From Balneolaceae bacterium (GTDB lineage Bacteria; Bacteroidota; Rhodothermia; Balneolales; Balneolaceae), in NCBI GenBank assembly GCA_007118525.1, contig SKRK01000350.1:1-5590 (forward strand): a stretch of 5,590 nt of DNA, written 5' to 3'. This document shows positions 1 to 5,392 of the stretch, piece by piece. A program made the translations under genes and the position numbers. A model generated the notes under the pieces. The model did not search any database. It saw only the letters and a program-made list of their open reading frames with translations, and was not told where the DNA came from. Numbering within the stretch: the first letter of the stretch is position 1; the number at the start of each line of letters is the position of its first letter.

Positions 1-239
1 CCGGCAACCTTCATATCGGCGAGATGTTCGGAAATGGATCCTATACATGTAAACCCTGCGTTCCGGGTGCTTGCCCCCTCAGGCACTATGCCCTTGTCTA
101 CAATCAAAACATCTCTTTCGGGGTGCTTCTCCTTGTAAAATAGTGCCACAGACGCCCCGACAATACCTGCACCCACAATCAAAAGATCAGGTTTTTGAAG
201 CCAGGCTTCGCGCTCCCAATAGGAAAATGTACGTTTCAT
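1..239 (-). CDS. FAD-dependent oxidoreductase (DAO superfamily), N-terminal fragment
   Basis: The first 79 codons of a gene that continues past the left edge. Residues 18-28 (DLLIVGAGIVG) form the first beta strand and GxGxxG loop of an FAD-binding Rossmann fold. Asp48, at the end of the second strand (VLIVDKG), is where the acidic residue that binds the ribose of FAD is expected. GASTRNAGF at 55-63 matches the second FAD-contact segment of the D-amino-acid oxidase/glycine oxidase-like superfamily. There is no signal peptide, so it is likely cytoplasmic and oxidises an amine or amino acid, but the substrate-binding part lies outside the window. The start ATG (239-237) overlaps the upstream cupin gene stop in the arrangement ATGA, a strong sign of translational coupling. 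The N-terminal SYWERE...W stretch before the Rossmann strand is, from memory, typical of the Bacteroidota branch. The superfamily is secure; the substrate is unknown. Confidence 0.88.
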   Translation of the reverse strand, partial: MKRTFSYWEREAWLQKPDLLIVGAGIVGASVALFYKEKHPERDVLIVDKGIVPEGASTRNAGFTCIGSISEHLADMKVA

Positions 240-739
240 TCTGCCAGTTTTTTTATCCATTTTTTTGATTCGGGATCACTCTCTGCCGGAGCCCATTTCG
301 CAAACTCTTTATCCGTTTTGGCATTATAGGGCCCTTTCTTACACTCAAACAAAATGGTGTCCGTCTCCAATACCAAAAAAGAGTGCCAAACTCCCGGTTC
401 AATATCTACAACTCCGGGTAACGGTGATGATGATATTATTTCAGCTGAGTTTACGACTCCCTGACCATCAAACGTAAAAAACCGGATCTCACCCTGAAGC
501 ATAACAATCGATTCTGAAGCGTGATCGAGCGGGTGTTTATGCGGACGGATATATGTACCGGGTTGCAGAAAGTTGATCAGACGCTGTACCTTTGCACCCT
601 GGGTTCTGTGAACCGGCAGAATCATTCGGAGCCTTTCGCTGTTTCTGGAAGCATCAATCCCCTTTTTGATCAGCTCTTCCGTCAGCCTGAAGCGATCCCC
701 CGATGGATTTTCAAATGCCAGTTCCGAGCTTTCACTCAT
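236..739 (-). CDS. WbuC-family cupin-fold metalloprotein
   Basis: A 167-residue cupin. Cupin motif 1 is visible as G61, H67, H69 (RPHKHP), E76 and G83. Motif 2 contains PGVWHS at 115-120 with His119. H67, H69, E76 and H119 are the likely metal ligands. The stretch KGPYNAKTDKEFAKWAPAE (135-153) is the characteristic C-terminal signature of the WbuC family, named after a gene in E. coli O-antigen clusters whose biochemical role is not established. No signal peptide is seen. The ATG overlaps the end of the toxin gene by eight bases (ATGAGTGA), and its TGA overlaps the ATG of the FAD oxidoreductase by four bases. This places it in the middle of a coupled operon. No glycosyltransferase or other O-antigen gene is in view, so a polysaccharide role is not supported by local context. 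A sugar or small-acid isomerase or dioxygenase activity would be a guess. Confidence 0.88.
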   Translation of the reverse strand: MSESSELAFENPSGDRFRLTEELIKKGIDASRNSERLRMILPVHRTQGAKVQRLINFLQPGTYIRPHKHPLDHASESIVMLQGEIRFFTFDGQGVVNSAEIISSSPLPGVVDIEPGVWHSFLVLETDTILFECKKGPYNAKTDKEFAKWAPAESDPESKKWIKKLAE

Positions 740-1034
740 CTGTTTTAAGGCGGCTTAAATGTTTATTGTTTACCCAAAACCGAAGTACAATAATCGAATT
801 CTCTTCAACTTTATAGAACAGTTTATAGTACTTCTCAATAACATGGACATAAATATCCTTGCGATTGGTCTCCAGTCCGGAATCAGGAAAAATTACCGTT
901 TTGAGAAGTTTATCGCTGATGATATTATTCAGCACCCTGGAGTAGTCCTTATCACCGGATTTATCGTTCCAGTATTTGTAAATGCCCTCCCTGTCCTCCT
1001 GGGCCGTAAATGTCCAAAAGACGTTTAAATCCAT
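732..1034 (-). CDS. RelE/ParE-superfamily toxin of a type II toxin-antitoxin pair
   Basis: A 100-residue protein with the RelE/ParE layout. It has a first strand (VFWTFTAQ, 5-12), a helical part with IYKYW (18-22), a second helix (YSRVLNNIISDKLL, 31-44), the P-x-x-G turn (PDSG, 50-53), and the strands KYYKLFYKV (68-76) and SIIVLRFW (80-87). The pattern resembles toxins common in Bacteroidota, where the last strand is normally followed by an Asp/Arg/Pro-containing tail of the type FWDxRRNP. Here the tail is FWVNNKHLSRLK, lacking those Asp, Arg and Pro residues, so catalytic activity may be altered or lost. In RelE-like members the family cleaves mRNA on the ribosome; ParE-like members poison gyrase. 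The sequence does not tell which applies. It overlaps the antitoxin by 10 bases upstream and the cupin gene by 8 bases downstream. Confidence 0.82.
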   Translation of the reverse strand: MDLNVFWTFTAQEDREGIYKYWNDKSGDKDYSRVLNNIISDKLLKTVIFPDSGLETNRKDIYVHVIEKYYKLFYKVEENSIIVLRFWVNNKHLSRLKTDE

Positions 1035-1258
1035 TGTTTAATCTTTTTTTCTGCGTCTTTCTCACTCAGAAGATTGCCTTCCCGGATATCCTTTTCAGCC
1101 CGGTCTATTGCAAGATCCTCCTCATGGCTCAACTCTACGGAATCCTCTGATATCAGCTCCTGATTTTCAAGAGTCGTAAAGAGTTTTTTGATCACGGATT
1201 CATCATCAATCTCTTCAATTCGCTTAATTAATCTTAATTTAAGGGAATCTATGGCCAT
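1025..1258 (-). CDS. Putative antitoxin partner of the RelE/ParE-like toxin
   Basis: A small acidic 77-residue protein directly upstream of the toxin and overlapping its start by 10 bases. This is the usual antitoxin-first order. The N-terminal half (LKLRLIKRIEEIDDESVIKK, 6-25) looks like an amphipathic helix pair. The C-terminal half (ELSHEEDLAIDRAEKDIREG, 42-61, then a tail ending KKIKQWI) is charged and helical, as expected for the segment that wraps a RelE/ParE toxin. The same two-part layout occurs in Bacteroidota antitoxins found beside such toxins. No classical HTH or ribbon-helix-helix domain is obvious, so direct autorepression is uncertain. ATG at 1258-1256 is the first in-frame start and has no Shine-Dalgarno sequence, which is normal for Bacteroidota. 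The call rests mainly on gene order and size. Confidence 0.72.
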   Translation of the reverse strand: MAIDSLKLRLIKRIEEIDDESVIKKLFTTLENQELISEDSVELSHEEDLAIDRAEKDIREGNLLSEKDAEKKIKQWI

Positions 1259-1286
1259 TTTTCGGGTTTTTAAAGGTTTATAATGT

Positions 1287-1317
1287 CGAATTTACAGATT
1301 GGCGGGCATGTTTCAAA
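1287..1317 (-). promoter_or_regulatory. Candidate Bacteroidota-type promoter for the antitoxin-led operon
   Basis: On the minus strand, TTTG (1317-1314) is followed after 19 bases by TAAATTCG (1294-1287). The Bacteroidota primary sigma-factor consensus is TTTG, about 19-21 bases, TAnnTTTG. The -7 box here matches five of its six informative positions. Transcription would begin near 1280 and leave a short leader of about 20 bases before the antitoxin ATG at 1258. Placement and spacing are good, but the assignment is from pattern only. Confidence 0.55.
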
Positions 1318-1327
1318 CCTAAGACTA

Positions 1328-1337
1328 TCAGGCCTGA
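1328..1337. promoter_or_regulatory. Perfect 10-base palindrome TCAGGCCTGA, possible operator
   Basis: TCAGGCCTGA is its own reverse complement. It lies about 10 bases upstream of the -33 box of the candidate antitoxin promoter, in the 98-base gap between the antitoxin start and the M20 gene stop. Its 8-base core CAGGCCTG recurs at 1369-1376 inside the last codons of the M20 gene. It may be an operator for autoregulation of the toxin-antitoxin operon, or chance. No protein link is visible. Confidence 0.25.
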
Positions 1338-1356
1338 ACGTTTTAAATAATGGCAT

Positions 1357-2541
1357 TTACTCAAATACCAGGCCTGCCATAAGTGCTGCCCCTGTTAAAA
1401 AAACCTTCTCATCAATATTGTATTTCGGATGGTGCCAGCTCCATTTGGAGTCGGCCTCTTCACTTCCGCTCCCAAGCAGAAAAAATGCCCCGGGAAACTC
1501 CTGCTGATAGAATGCAAAATCCTCACCCGCCATCAATGGCCGCTCCATTTCAATCACATTTTTTGAACCAATAATTTTCTCTGCCGATCTGATCAATTTC
1601 TCCGTGCATCCTTCATCGTTGATCACGGCCGGGTATCCTTCATTAAACTGAAATGTATAGGAACCGCCGGAACCCTGCGCAATTCCCTTCACAATCTCTT
1701 CCATTCTTCTTTTAATCAGAAAAGCCGTATCGCGCGAGAATGTTCGAACCGTGCCGATCAGCTCCGCACTTTCAGGTATCACGTTATAGGTAGATCCGCC
1801 CCTGATTCTTCCTACTGTAACCACAGCCGGTTCAGTTGGAGCAACGGAACGGCTCACAATGGTCTGAAACTGGGTAATCACCTGTGCCGCCAGCACAATG
1901 GGATCTATGGTTAAGTGAGGTGAAGCCGCATGACCACCTTTGCCGATAATTTTTATCTCAAATTCATCCGGACTTGCCATAAAAGGCCCGGACTTCACCC
2001 CGATCTGTCCCGGTTCAAAATCGGGACTCATATGCAGTCCATAGATCTCCTGAACGCCCTGTTTCTGTAAAAAACCGGACTCTGTTAAAAGACGGCCTCC
2101 CCCCGGGAGCTTCTCTTCACCCGGTTGAAAAATCAGCAGAACCTTCCCGGCTATTTCATCCCGCAAGTCGTTCAGAATATTGGCAACGCCCAGCATATTT
2201 GCCATATGCGCATCGTGTCCGCAGCAGTGAGCCGCTCCGGGACGTTCTGACAAAAACTCTTTTTTGGCATCTCCCTCCTCGTCCATAGCCAGGGCGTCTA
2301 TATCGGACCGGAGAGCTATAACCCTGCCCGGTTTATTACCCTCAATAATTCCTACGCATCCCGTTTCCAAAGGCCTTTCAACGTGAATATTGAGTTTTTT
2401 CAGCTCATGCACGATATAATCGGTGGTGTCGTACTCCTTAAAACTCACTTCCGGGTTTTTGTGGAGATAGCGGCGCGTTTGAACCATATAATCGAAATGA
2501 TTCTCTGCACGTTTACGAATAATCTTTTTTAAATCAGCCAT
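1357..2541 (-). CDS. M20-family metallopeptidase / N-acyl-amino-acid amidohydrolase
   Basis: A full-length 394-residue cytoplasmic enzyme, the usual size for the M20D amidohydrolases (hippurate hydrolase, N-acetyl amino-acid or IAA-amino-acid hydrolase type). It hydrolyses an amide bond between an acyl group and an amino acid using two metal ions. Visible motifs are RSDIDAL (78-84), CGHDAHM (107-113), FQPGEE (138-143), GLHMSP (168-173), and a C-terminal HHPKYNIDE (370-378). By analogy with plant ILL2, the metal ligands are Cys107, His109, Glu143, His170 and His370, with Glu142 as the general base. The dimerisation/lid domain spans about 180-295 and carries the conserved GGHAASPH (202-209). 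It ends 98 bases before the antitoxin on the same strand, so read-through into that operon is possible. No strong terminator is seen in the gap. It is divergent from the alcohol dehydrogenase gene. Substrate specificity cannot be read from sequence. Confidence 0.93.
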   Translation of the reverse strand: MADLKKIIRKRAENHFDYMVQTRRYLHKNPEVSFKEYDTTDYIVHELKKLNIHVERPLETGCVGIIEGNKPGRVIALRSDIDALAMDEEGDAKKEFLSERPGAAHCCGHDAHMANMLGVANILNDLRDEIAGKVLLIFQPGEEKLPGGGRLLTESGFLQKQGVQEIYGLHMSPDFEPGQIGVKSGPFMASPDEFEIKIIGKGGHAASPHLTIDPIVLAAQVITQFQTIVSRSVAPTEPAVVTVGRIRGGSTYNVIPESAELIGTVRTFSRDTAFLIKRRMEEIVKGIAQGSGGSYTFQFNEGYPAVINDEGCTEKLIRSAEKIIGSKNVIEMERPLMAGEDFAFYQQEFPGAFFLLGSGSEEADSKWSWHHPKYNIDEKVFLTGAALMAGLVFE

Positions 2542-2729
2542 TGTATAAGAGAACGTCTTTGATCTTTGTTCTGTTTTAATGTGTAAATCTTACATTGAAT
2601 CAATTCCTTCTGCTTTTAAAGTCGAAAAGAAATATTTCCAGCAAGCGCTTTAGAGTATCTTTGATCTGAAACTGATCTAAAATCCCTATTTTAAAGCACC
2701 TTTATAATTTGAATTAAATATACCCATTT
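2542..2729. promoter_or_regulatory. Divergent intergenic region between M20 and Fe-ADH genes, with direct repeat and palindrome
   Basis: This 188-base A/T-rich gap must hold promoters for both flanking genes. TCTTTGATCT occurs twice in the same orientation, at 2556-2565 and 2658-2667, one copy nearer each gene. A perfect 8-base palindrome AAGCGCTT lies at 2643-2650 and resembles the core of LacI/CcpA-family operators, without the full flanking consensus. No convincing -33/-7 pair was found for the M20 side. No open reading frame or RNA gene was recognised. Confidence 0.4.
2703..2711 (+). promoter_or_regulatory. Possible -10/-7 element for the Fe-ADH gene
   Basis: TATAATTTG lies 18 bases before the ATG of the dehydrogenase. 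It contains a perfect sigma70-like TATAAT and partly resembles the Bacteroidota TAnnTTTG box. No -35 or -33 element was found at the expected distance; the nearest TTTG (2660-2663) is 39 bases upstream, which is too far. Weak evidence. Confidence 0.3.
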
Positions 2730-3965
2730 ATGAATCCCTTTGAACTGCATATTCCAACAAGAATCTACTTCGGACAAGAGAAGAAAGAATCATTTTTTGA
2801 TCAACTGACGGAATATGGATCAAACGTATTGCTAGTAACCGGTGGTGGCAGCGTTAAGCGATTGGGATTTCTGGATAGCGTGATAAAGAGTCTTGAGGAC
2901 AGGAAGATACAGGTTGTCCTTTTTGAAGGAATAGAATCCAATCCCCACGCCCAAACCATTGATAAAGCTGCGGCACTTGGCAAGAAAGAGAAGATAGATT
3001 TTGTGCTGGCTTTTGGCGGTGGATCGGTAATGGATGCTTCCAAAGCGATAGCCGGCCTGATTCATGATAATGAAAACGAGATCTGGCCATTTGTTTTGGG
3101 CGAACCGAAATATAAGAAGATGAAGGGCGCACTGCCTGTGGCTGCAATTCCAACCACGGCAGCCACGGCCTCCGAAGTTACAGCTCATGCCGTAATTTCA
3201 AATCCGGAAGTAAAGGGCAAATCCCCGGTCAGTTATCCATTTATGAAACCATCCGCTTGCTGGCTGAACCCGGCTTATCACACCACGCTCCCTCTCACCA
3301 CTACCAGAGATGGTGCCTCTGATATCATCAGTCATGTAATCGAAAACTATCTTTTGGGCGGAAACGACTCTCCGCTGGCTGATCGTTACAGCGAAGGCGT
3401 GATGGAGACCGTAATACAGACGTTGCCTCAAATTGAGGAAGATCCTGAGAATGAAGACCTTCGCGGACGAATGATGTGGGCTTCCACCCTCGCCCTGAAT
3501 GGCATGCAGGTGTCGGGCCGTAAACCTGCTCCGTTTACGCTTCACAATCTGGAGCATGCACTTAGCGGTTACAATCATGACCTGGCCCACGGCCGCGGGC
3601 TTGCCACGCTCTATCCGGCCTATTTAAGATGGTTATGGGAGAAAGACCGTGTTCGCGATCGTCTTGCACTGCTCGGCAGCCGGCTATTTGGAATAGAGCA
3701 TGATGACGTGAATGAAGCATCCATCGCTTTTATCTCTGTTTTTGAGATCTGGCTGCAGGAGAACGGGCTCTATCAGCGTCTTTCTGATGTTGGCGTACCC
3801 CCTGAAGCATTTGGTGACGTAGCCGATTACGCCATCAAAACCTATGGTGGCGGAAAAGAGCTTTCAGCAGCCGGTTCCCTCCCGAGAGAGGAGATTATTA
3901 AAATATTTGAAATGACTGAAAACCAAAGCGCTGAATTTGAAGGCAAAGAGACGCTTCATGTCTAA
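2730..3965 (+). CDS. YqhD/BdhA-like iron-containing alcohol dehydrogenase, probably NADP(H)-dependent
   Basis: A 411-residue member of the group III (Fe-ADH) family, slightly longer than E. coli YqhD (387). The N-terminal half is the nucleotide-binding domain, with TGGGSVKRLG (37-46) and FGGGSVMDASK (95-105). In YqhD the equivalent GGGS, in place of the Asp of NADH-using FucO, contacts the NADPH 2'-phosphate, so NADPH preference is inferred. IPTTAATASEVT (140-151) is the usual conserved loop. By alignment with FucO/YqhD the metal ligands are Asp198 and His202 (GASDIISHVIE), His272 and His287 (LHNLEH...DLAHGRG); His276 matches the conserved second His of HxxxH. The enzyme likely reduces aldehydes to alcohols or the reverse, in the cytoplasm. 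It heads a probable two-gene unit with the YciI-like gene 36 bases downstream. The last dozen residues after FEMTENQ look like a short extra tail. The exact substrate is unknown. Confidence 0.93.
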   Translation: MNPFELHIPTRIYFGQEKKESFFDQLTEYGSNVLLVTGGGSVKRLGFLDSVIKSLEDRKIQVVLFEGIESNPHAQTIDKAAALGKKEKIDFVLAFGGGSVMDASKAIAGLIHDNENEIWPFVLGEPKYKKMKGALPVAAIPTTAATASEVTAHAVISNPEVKGKSPVSYPFMKPSACWLNPAYHTTLPLTTTRDGASDIISHVIENYLLGGNDSPLADRYSEGVMETVIQTLPQIEEDPENEDLRGRMMWASTLALNGMQVSGRKPAPFTLHNLEHALSGYNHDLAHGRGLATLYPAYLRWLWEKDRVRDRLALLGSRLFGIEHDDVNEASIAFISVFEIWLQENGLYQRLSDVGVPPEAFGDVADYAIKTYGGGKELSAAGSLPREEIIKIFEMTENQSAEFEGKETLHV

Positions 3966-3967
3966 GT

Positions 3968-3984
3968 AATTTTTCATAAAAATT
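3968..3984 (+). other. Small A/T-only hairpin between Fe-ADH and YciI genes
   Basis: AATTTTT, loop CAT, AAAAATT: a perfect seven-pair stem made only of A/T pairs in the 36-base gap. It is too weak to be a convincing terminator. It might act in processing or be chance in A/T-rich spacer DNA. Confidence 0.2.
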
Positions 3985-4001
3985 TTAAACTACTACAAAC
4001 C

Positions 4002-4298
4002 ATGCACTATCTGCTTATTTACGATCTGGAACCCGACTACCTGGAACGGCGCGGTGAATTCCGAACCGAACACCTTGCACTTGCCTGGGAGGCTGCAAAA
4101 TCGGGCAGCCTGGTTCTGGGCGGCGCGCTTCAGGAACCTGCCGACAAAGCTATCTTACTCTTTGAAGGAGATTCGCCCGAGAGTGCAGAAAAGTTTGCTG
4201 AAAATGACCCCTACGTTAAAAACGGACTGGTAAAAAGCTGGGAAGTTCGCCCATGGATGACTGTTGTTGGAGATCAGGCATCTTCGCCGGTTAAATAG
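4002..4298 (+). CDS. YciI-family (YCII-related) protein
   Basis: A 98-residue protein of the dimeric alpha/beta-barrel (ferredoxin-like) YCII family. It opens with the strand MHYLLIYDL and has the conserved His24 within RTEHLALAW. The strands LVLGGAL (37-43) and AILLFEG (50-56) follow. The near-invariant ENDPYVKNGLV (67-77) holds the conserved Asp69, and the protein ends with a WEVRPW strand (80-85). The family is small and cytoplasmic. His/Asp pairs serve catalysis in a few members, such as the dehydrochlorinase TftG, but most have no known function. It lies 36 bases after the dehydrogenase gene on the same strand, so co-transcription is likely, but a shared pathway is not demonstrated. The start has no Shine-Dalgarno sequence. 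The 72 bases that follow (4299-4370) hold no recognised gene, terminator or promoter. Confidence 0.9.
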   Translation: MHYLLIYDLEPDYLERRGEFRTEHLALAWEAAKSGSLVLGGALQEPADKAILLFEGDSPESAEKFAENDPYVKNGLVKSWEVRPWMTVVGDQASSPVK

Positions 4299-4370
4299 AT
4301 ATTTTTAATCGTGCCCTCGACTTGAACGGTACTCCTTAACTCACTGTTTTCTTGGAAACCCTAATTACGT

Positions 4371-5141
4371 ATGAAATTTTTATACCTTTTATTTCCATTT
4401 CTAATCATCTTTTCTGTATCAGTTCTGGCACAGGAGAGAATTACAGACGAAAAGCAGGCACGTGCCATTTTCGAAGAGGTTGATGATCGACGCAATTCAA
4501 TAGAGTCGGAAACGGCCAGGATGGAGATGGTGATCACCGATCCTCGCGGGCGAACCCGCAGCCGAACCATGCAGTCATGGAATGTTGTGGATGGCGAGAA
4601 CAACAAAAGCCTGATCGTTTTCTCCGATCCAGGAAATGTGCGGGGCACAGGATTTCTCTCTGTAAACGAAAACGGAAGCACCATCCAGCGGTTATACCTT
4701 CCTTCCGTTGGGCGCATTCAAACCATCAGTTCATCAGAACGGGGCGATCGTTTTATGGGCAGTGATTTTACGTATGAAGACCTTGGAGATCAGGATCCTG
4801 ACGACTATGAATTCGAATGGCTCGAAGAGCACGAAGACCATTATCGCATTCGCGCTTCAAAGCCTGATTCTGACCAGTACTCCTATGTTGAATTTGAAAT
4901 TGTGAAGGAGACATACGCGTTGCAAAAAATTCATTATTTCAATAACAGCGGTGAGCAGATCAAACGCCTCGAAGCAGAGAAGTTCGAACAGATCACCGAC
5001 CGGCTCTGGAGCCCTTCCAAAATGACCATGTACGACCTTCGCGAAGACCGAAAAACAGAGATCACCTGGAGCAACCGGGAGATTAACACCTCTATTGAAG
5101 ATTGGAGATTTACAGAGCGAGGGTTGAGGAGAGGGATCTAG
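4371..5141 (+). CDS. Secreted LolA-like outer-membrane lipoprotein-sorting family protein (PF17131 type)
   Basis: A 256-residue protein with a clear signal peptide: Lys2, a hydrophobic core at about 3-18 and a likely signal peptidase I site after SVLA (20). There is no lipobox cysteine, so the mature protein should be soluble in the periplasm. The centre carries the hallmarks of the LolA-like PF17131/TP_0789 family: VFSDPGNVRGTGFLSV (83-98), LYLPSVGRIQTI (108-119) and RFMGSDFTYEDLG (127-139). Members adopt a half-open beta barrel related to LolA/LolB that binds lipid or a lipoprotein acyl chain. They often sit next to RND/MMPL-type transporter genes and are thought to work with them in envelope lipid traffic. 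No such transporter is in this window; the downstream neighbour is convergent. The remaining C-terminal half is beta-rich and ends in a basic tail. The start is fixed by the signal peptide. Confidence 0.9.
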   Translation: MKFLYLLFPFLIIFSVSVLAQERITDEKQARAIFEEVDDRRNSIESETARMEMVITDPRGRTRSRTMQSWNVVDGENNKSLIVFSDPGNVRGTGFLSVNENGSTIQRLYLPSVGRIQTISSSERGDRFMGSDFTYEDLGDQDPDDYEFEWLEEHEDHYRIRASKPDSDQYSYVEFEIVKETYALQKIHYFNNSGEQIKRLEAEKFEQITDRLWSPSKMTMYDLREDRKTEITWSNREINTSIEDWRFTERGLRRGI

Positions 5142-5166
5142 TGGTATTAGTTTTGAGTCTTGAGAA

Positions 5167-5218
5167 GCAGTTGGCAGTTGGCAGTTGGCAGTTGGCAGTT
5201 GGCAGTTGGCAGTTGGCA
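5167..5218 (+). repeat. GCAGTTG heptamer tandem array, 7 perfect copies plus 3 bases
   Basis: Seven uninterrupted identical copies of GCAGTTG (5167-5215), followed by a partial GCA (5216-5218). The unit is 7 bases, so any open frame through it cycles through three phases; on the minus strand this gives a PTANCQL-type repeat peptide. That peptide is a by-product, not evidence of a gene. Perfect identity suggests recent expansion or ongoing slippage. Heptanucleotide tandem repeats (STRRs) are known from cyanobacteria, and similar ones are, from memory, widespread in Bacteroidota intergenic DNA. Confidence 0.97.
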
Positions 5219-5221
5219 AAT

Positions 5222-5263
5222 TAAATTCCAATTATCAAATAACAAATAACAAATTCCAAACGG
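5222..5263 (+). repeat. Second, degenerate heptamer tract (CAAATAA/CAAATTC type)
   Basis: Read in steps of seven from 5222, the units are TAAATTC, CAATTAT, CAAATAA, CAAATAA, CAAATTC, CAAACGG. They share the CAAAT core and strict 7-base spacing (C at 5229, 5236, 5243, 5250, 5257). The inverted counterpart on the right, TTTGGAA, TTTGTTA, ATTGTTT (5308-5328), keeps the same period. The copies differ, so this tract is older or less homogenised than the GCAGTTG array beside it. Confidence 0.6.
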
Positions 5264-5330
5264 GTGCTTTTCCCGATTAAGTGCCTATACTTTATACTCA
5301 GGGTACTTTTGGAATTTGTTAATTGTTTTT
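5241..5330 (+). terminator. Long inverted repeat with nested hairpins, possible terminator of the LolA-like gene
   Basis: Bases 5241-5260 pair with 5308-5327 at 19 of 20 positions; the only mismatch is A5246 with A5322. On the plus strand the right arm runs into a T run (5326-5330), as in an intrinsic terminator. The stem is A/T-rich and the enclosed part is long (47 bases). Inside, CGGG (5261-5264) pairs with CCCG (5272-5275), and 5280-5286 pairs with 5301-5307 with two G-U wobbles. Together these make a three-way junction. It may terminate transcription from the left or be part of the repeat element. Confidence 0.45.
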
Positions 5331-5392
5331 AGTGCTAGAGAGTTAGATTAGAATATTACCGATAAACACCTCTCTGAACTCAAGACTCAAGA

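Noticed and set aside
71..268. 65-codon plus-strand frame at the left edge
   Set aside because: It is antisense to the FAD-binding Rossmann fold and the end of the cupin gene, and shows no domain features.
759..1028. 89-codon plus-strand frame opposite the toxin gene
   Set aside because: It is exactly antisense to the toxin. The toxin frame has a family pattern and coupled overlaps on both sides; this frame has neither.
2832..3188. 118-codon minus-strand open frame opposite the Fe-ADH nucleotide-binding domain
   Set aside because: Cys/His/Arg-rich shadow of the GGGS-containing region, with no recognisable domain.
3198..3590. 130-codon minus-strand open frame opposite the Fe-ADH gene
   Set aside because: It lies wholly within the dehydrogenase coding region, whose metal-binding and nucleotide motifs are intact. 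It shows no family features of its own.
4299..4370. Promoter for the LolA-like gene
   Set aside because: The 72-base gap has scattered TTG and TA motifs, but none with proper spacing to a TAnnTTTG or TATAAT box. The TAATTACG directly before the ATG is too close to the start.
4361..4717. 118-codon minus-strand open frame opposite the LolA-like gene
   Set aside because: It is antisense to a well-supported secreted protein with a signal peptide, and its Arg/Ser-rich composition is typical of a shadow frame.
5167..5218. CRISPR-like repeat array
   Set aside because: Units are only 7 bases with no spacers, so it is a simple tandem repeat. No cas gene is present.
4857..5231. 124-codon minus-strand open frame containing PTANCQL repeats
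   Set aside because: It runs antisense through the end of the LolA-like gene, and its N-terminus is the translated GCAGTTG array. The repeat peptide arises automatically from a 7-base unit without stops.
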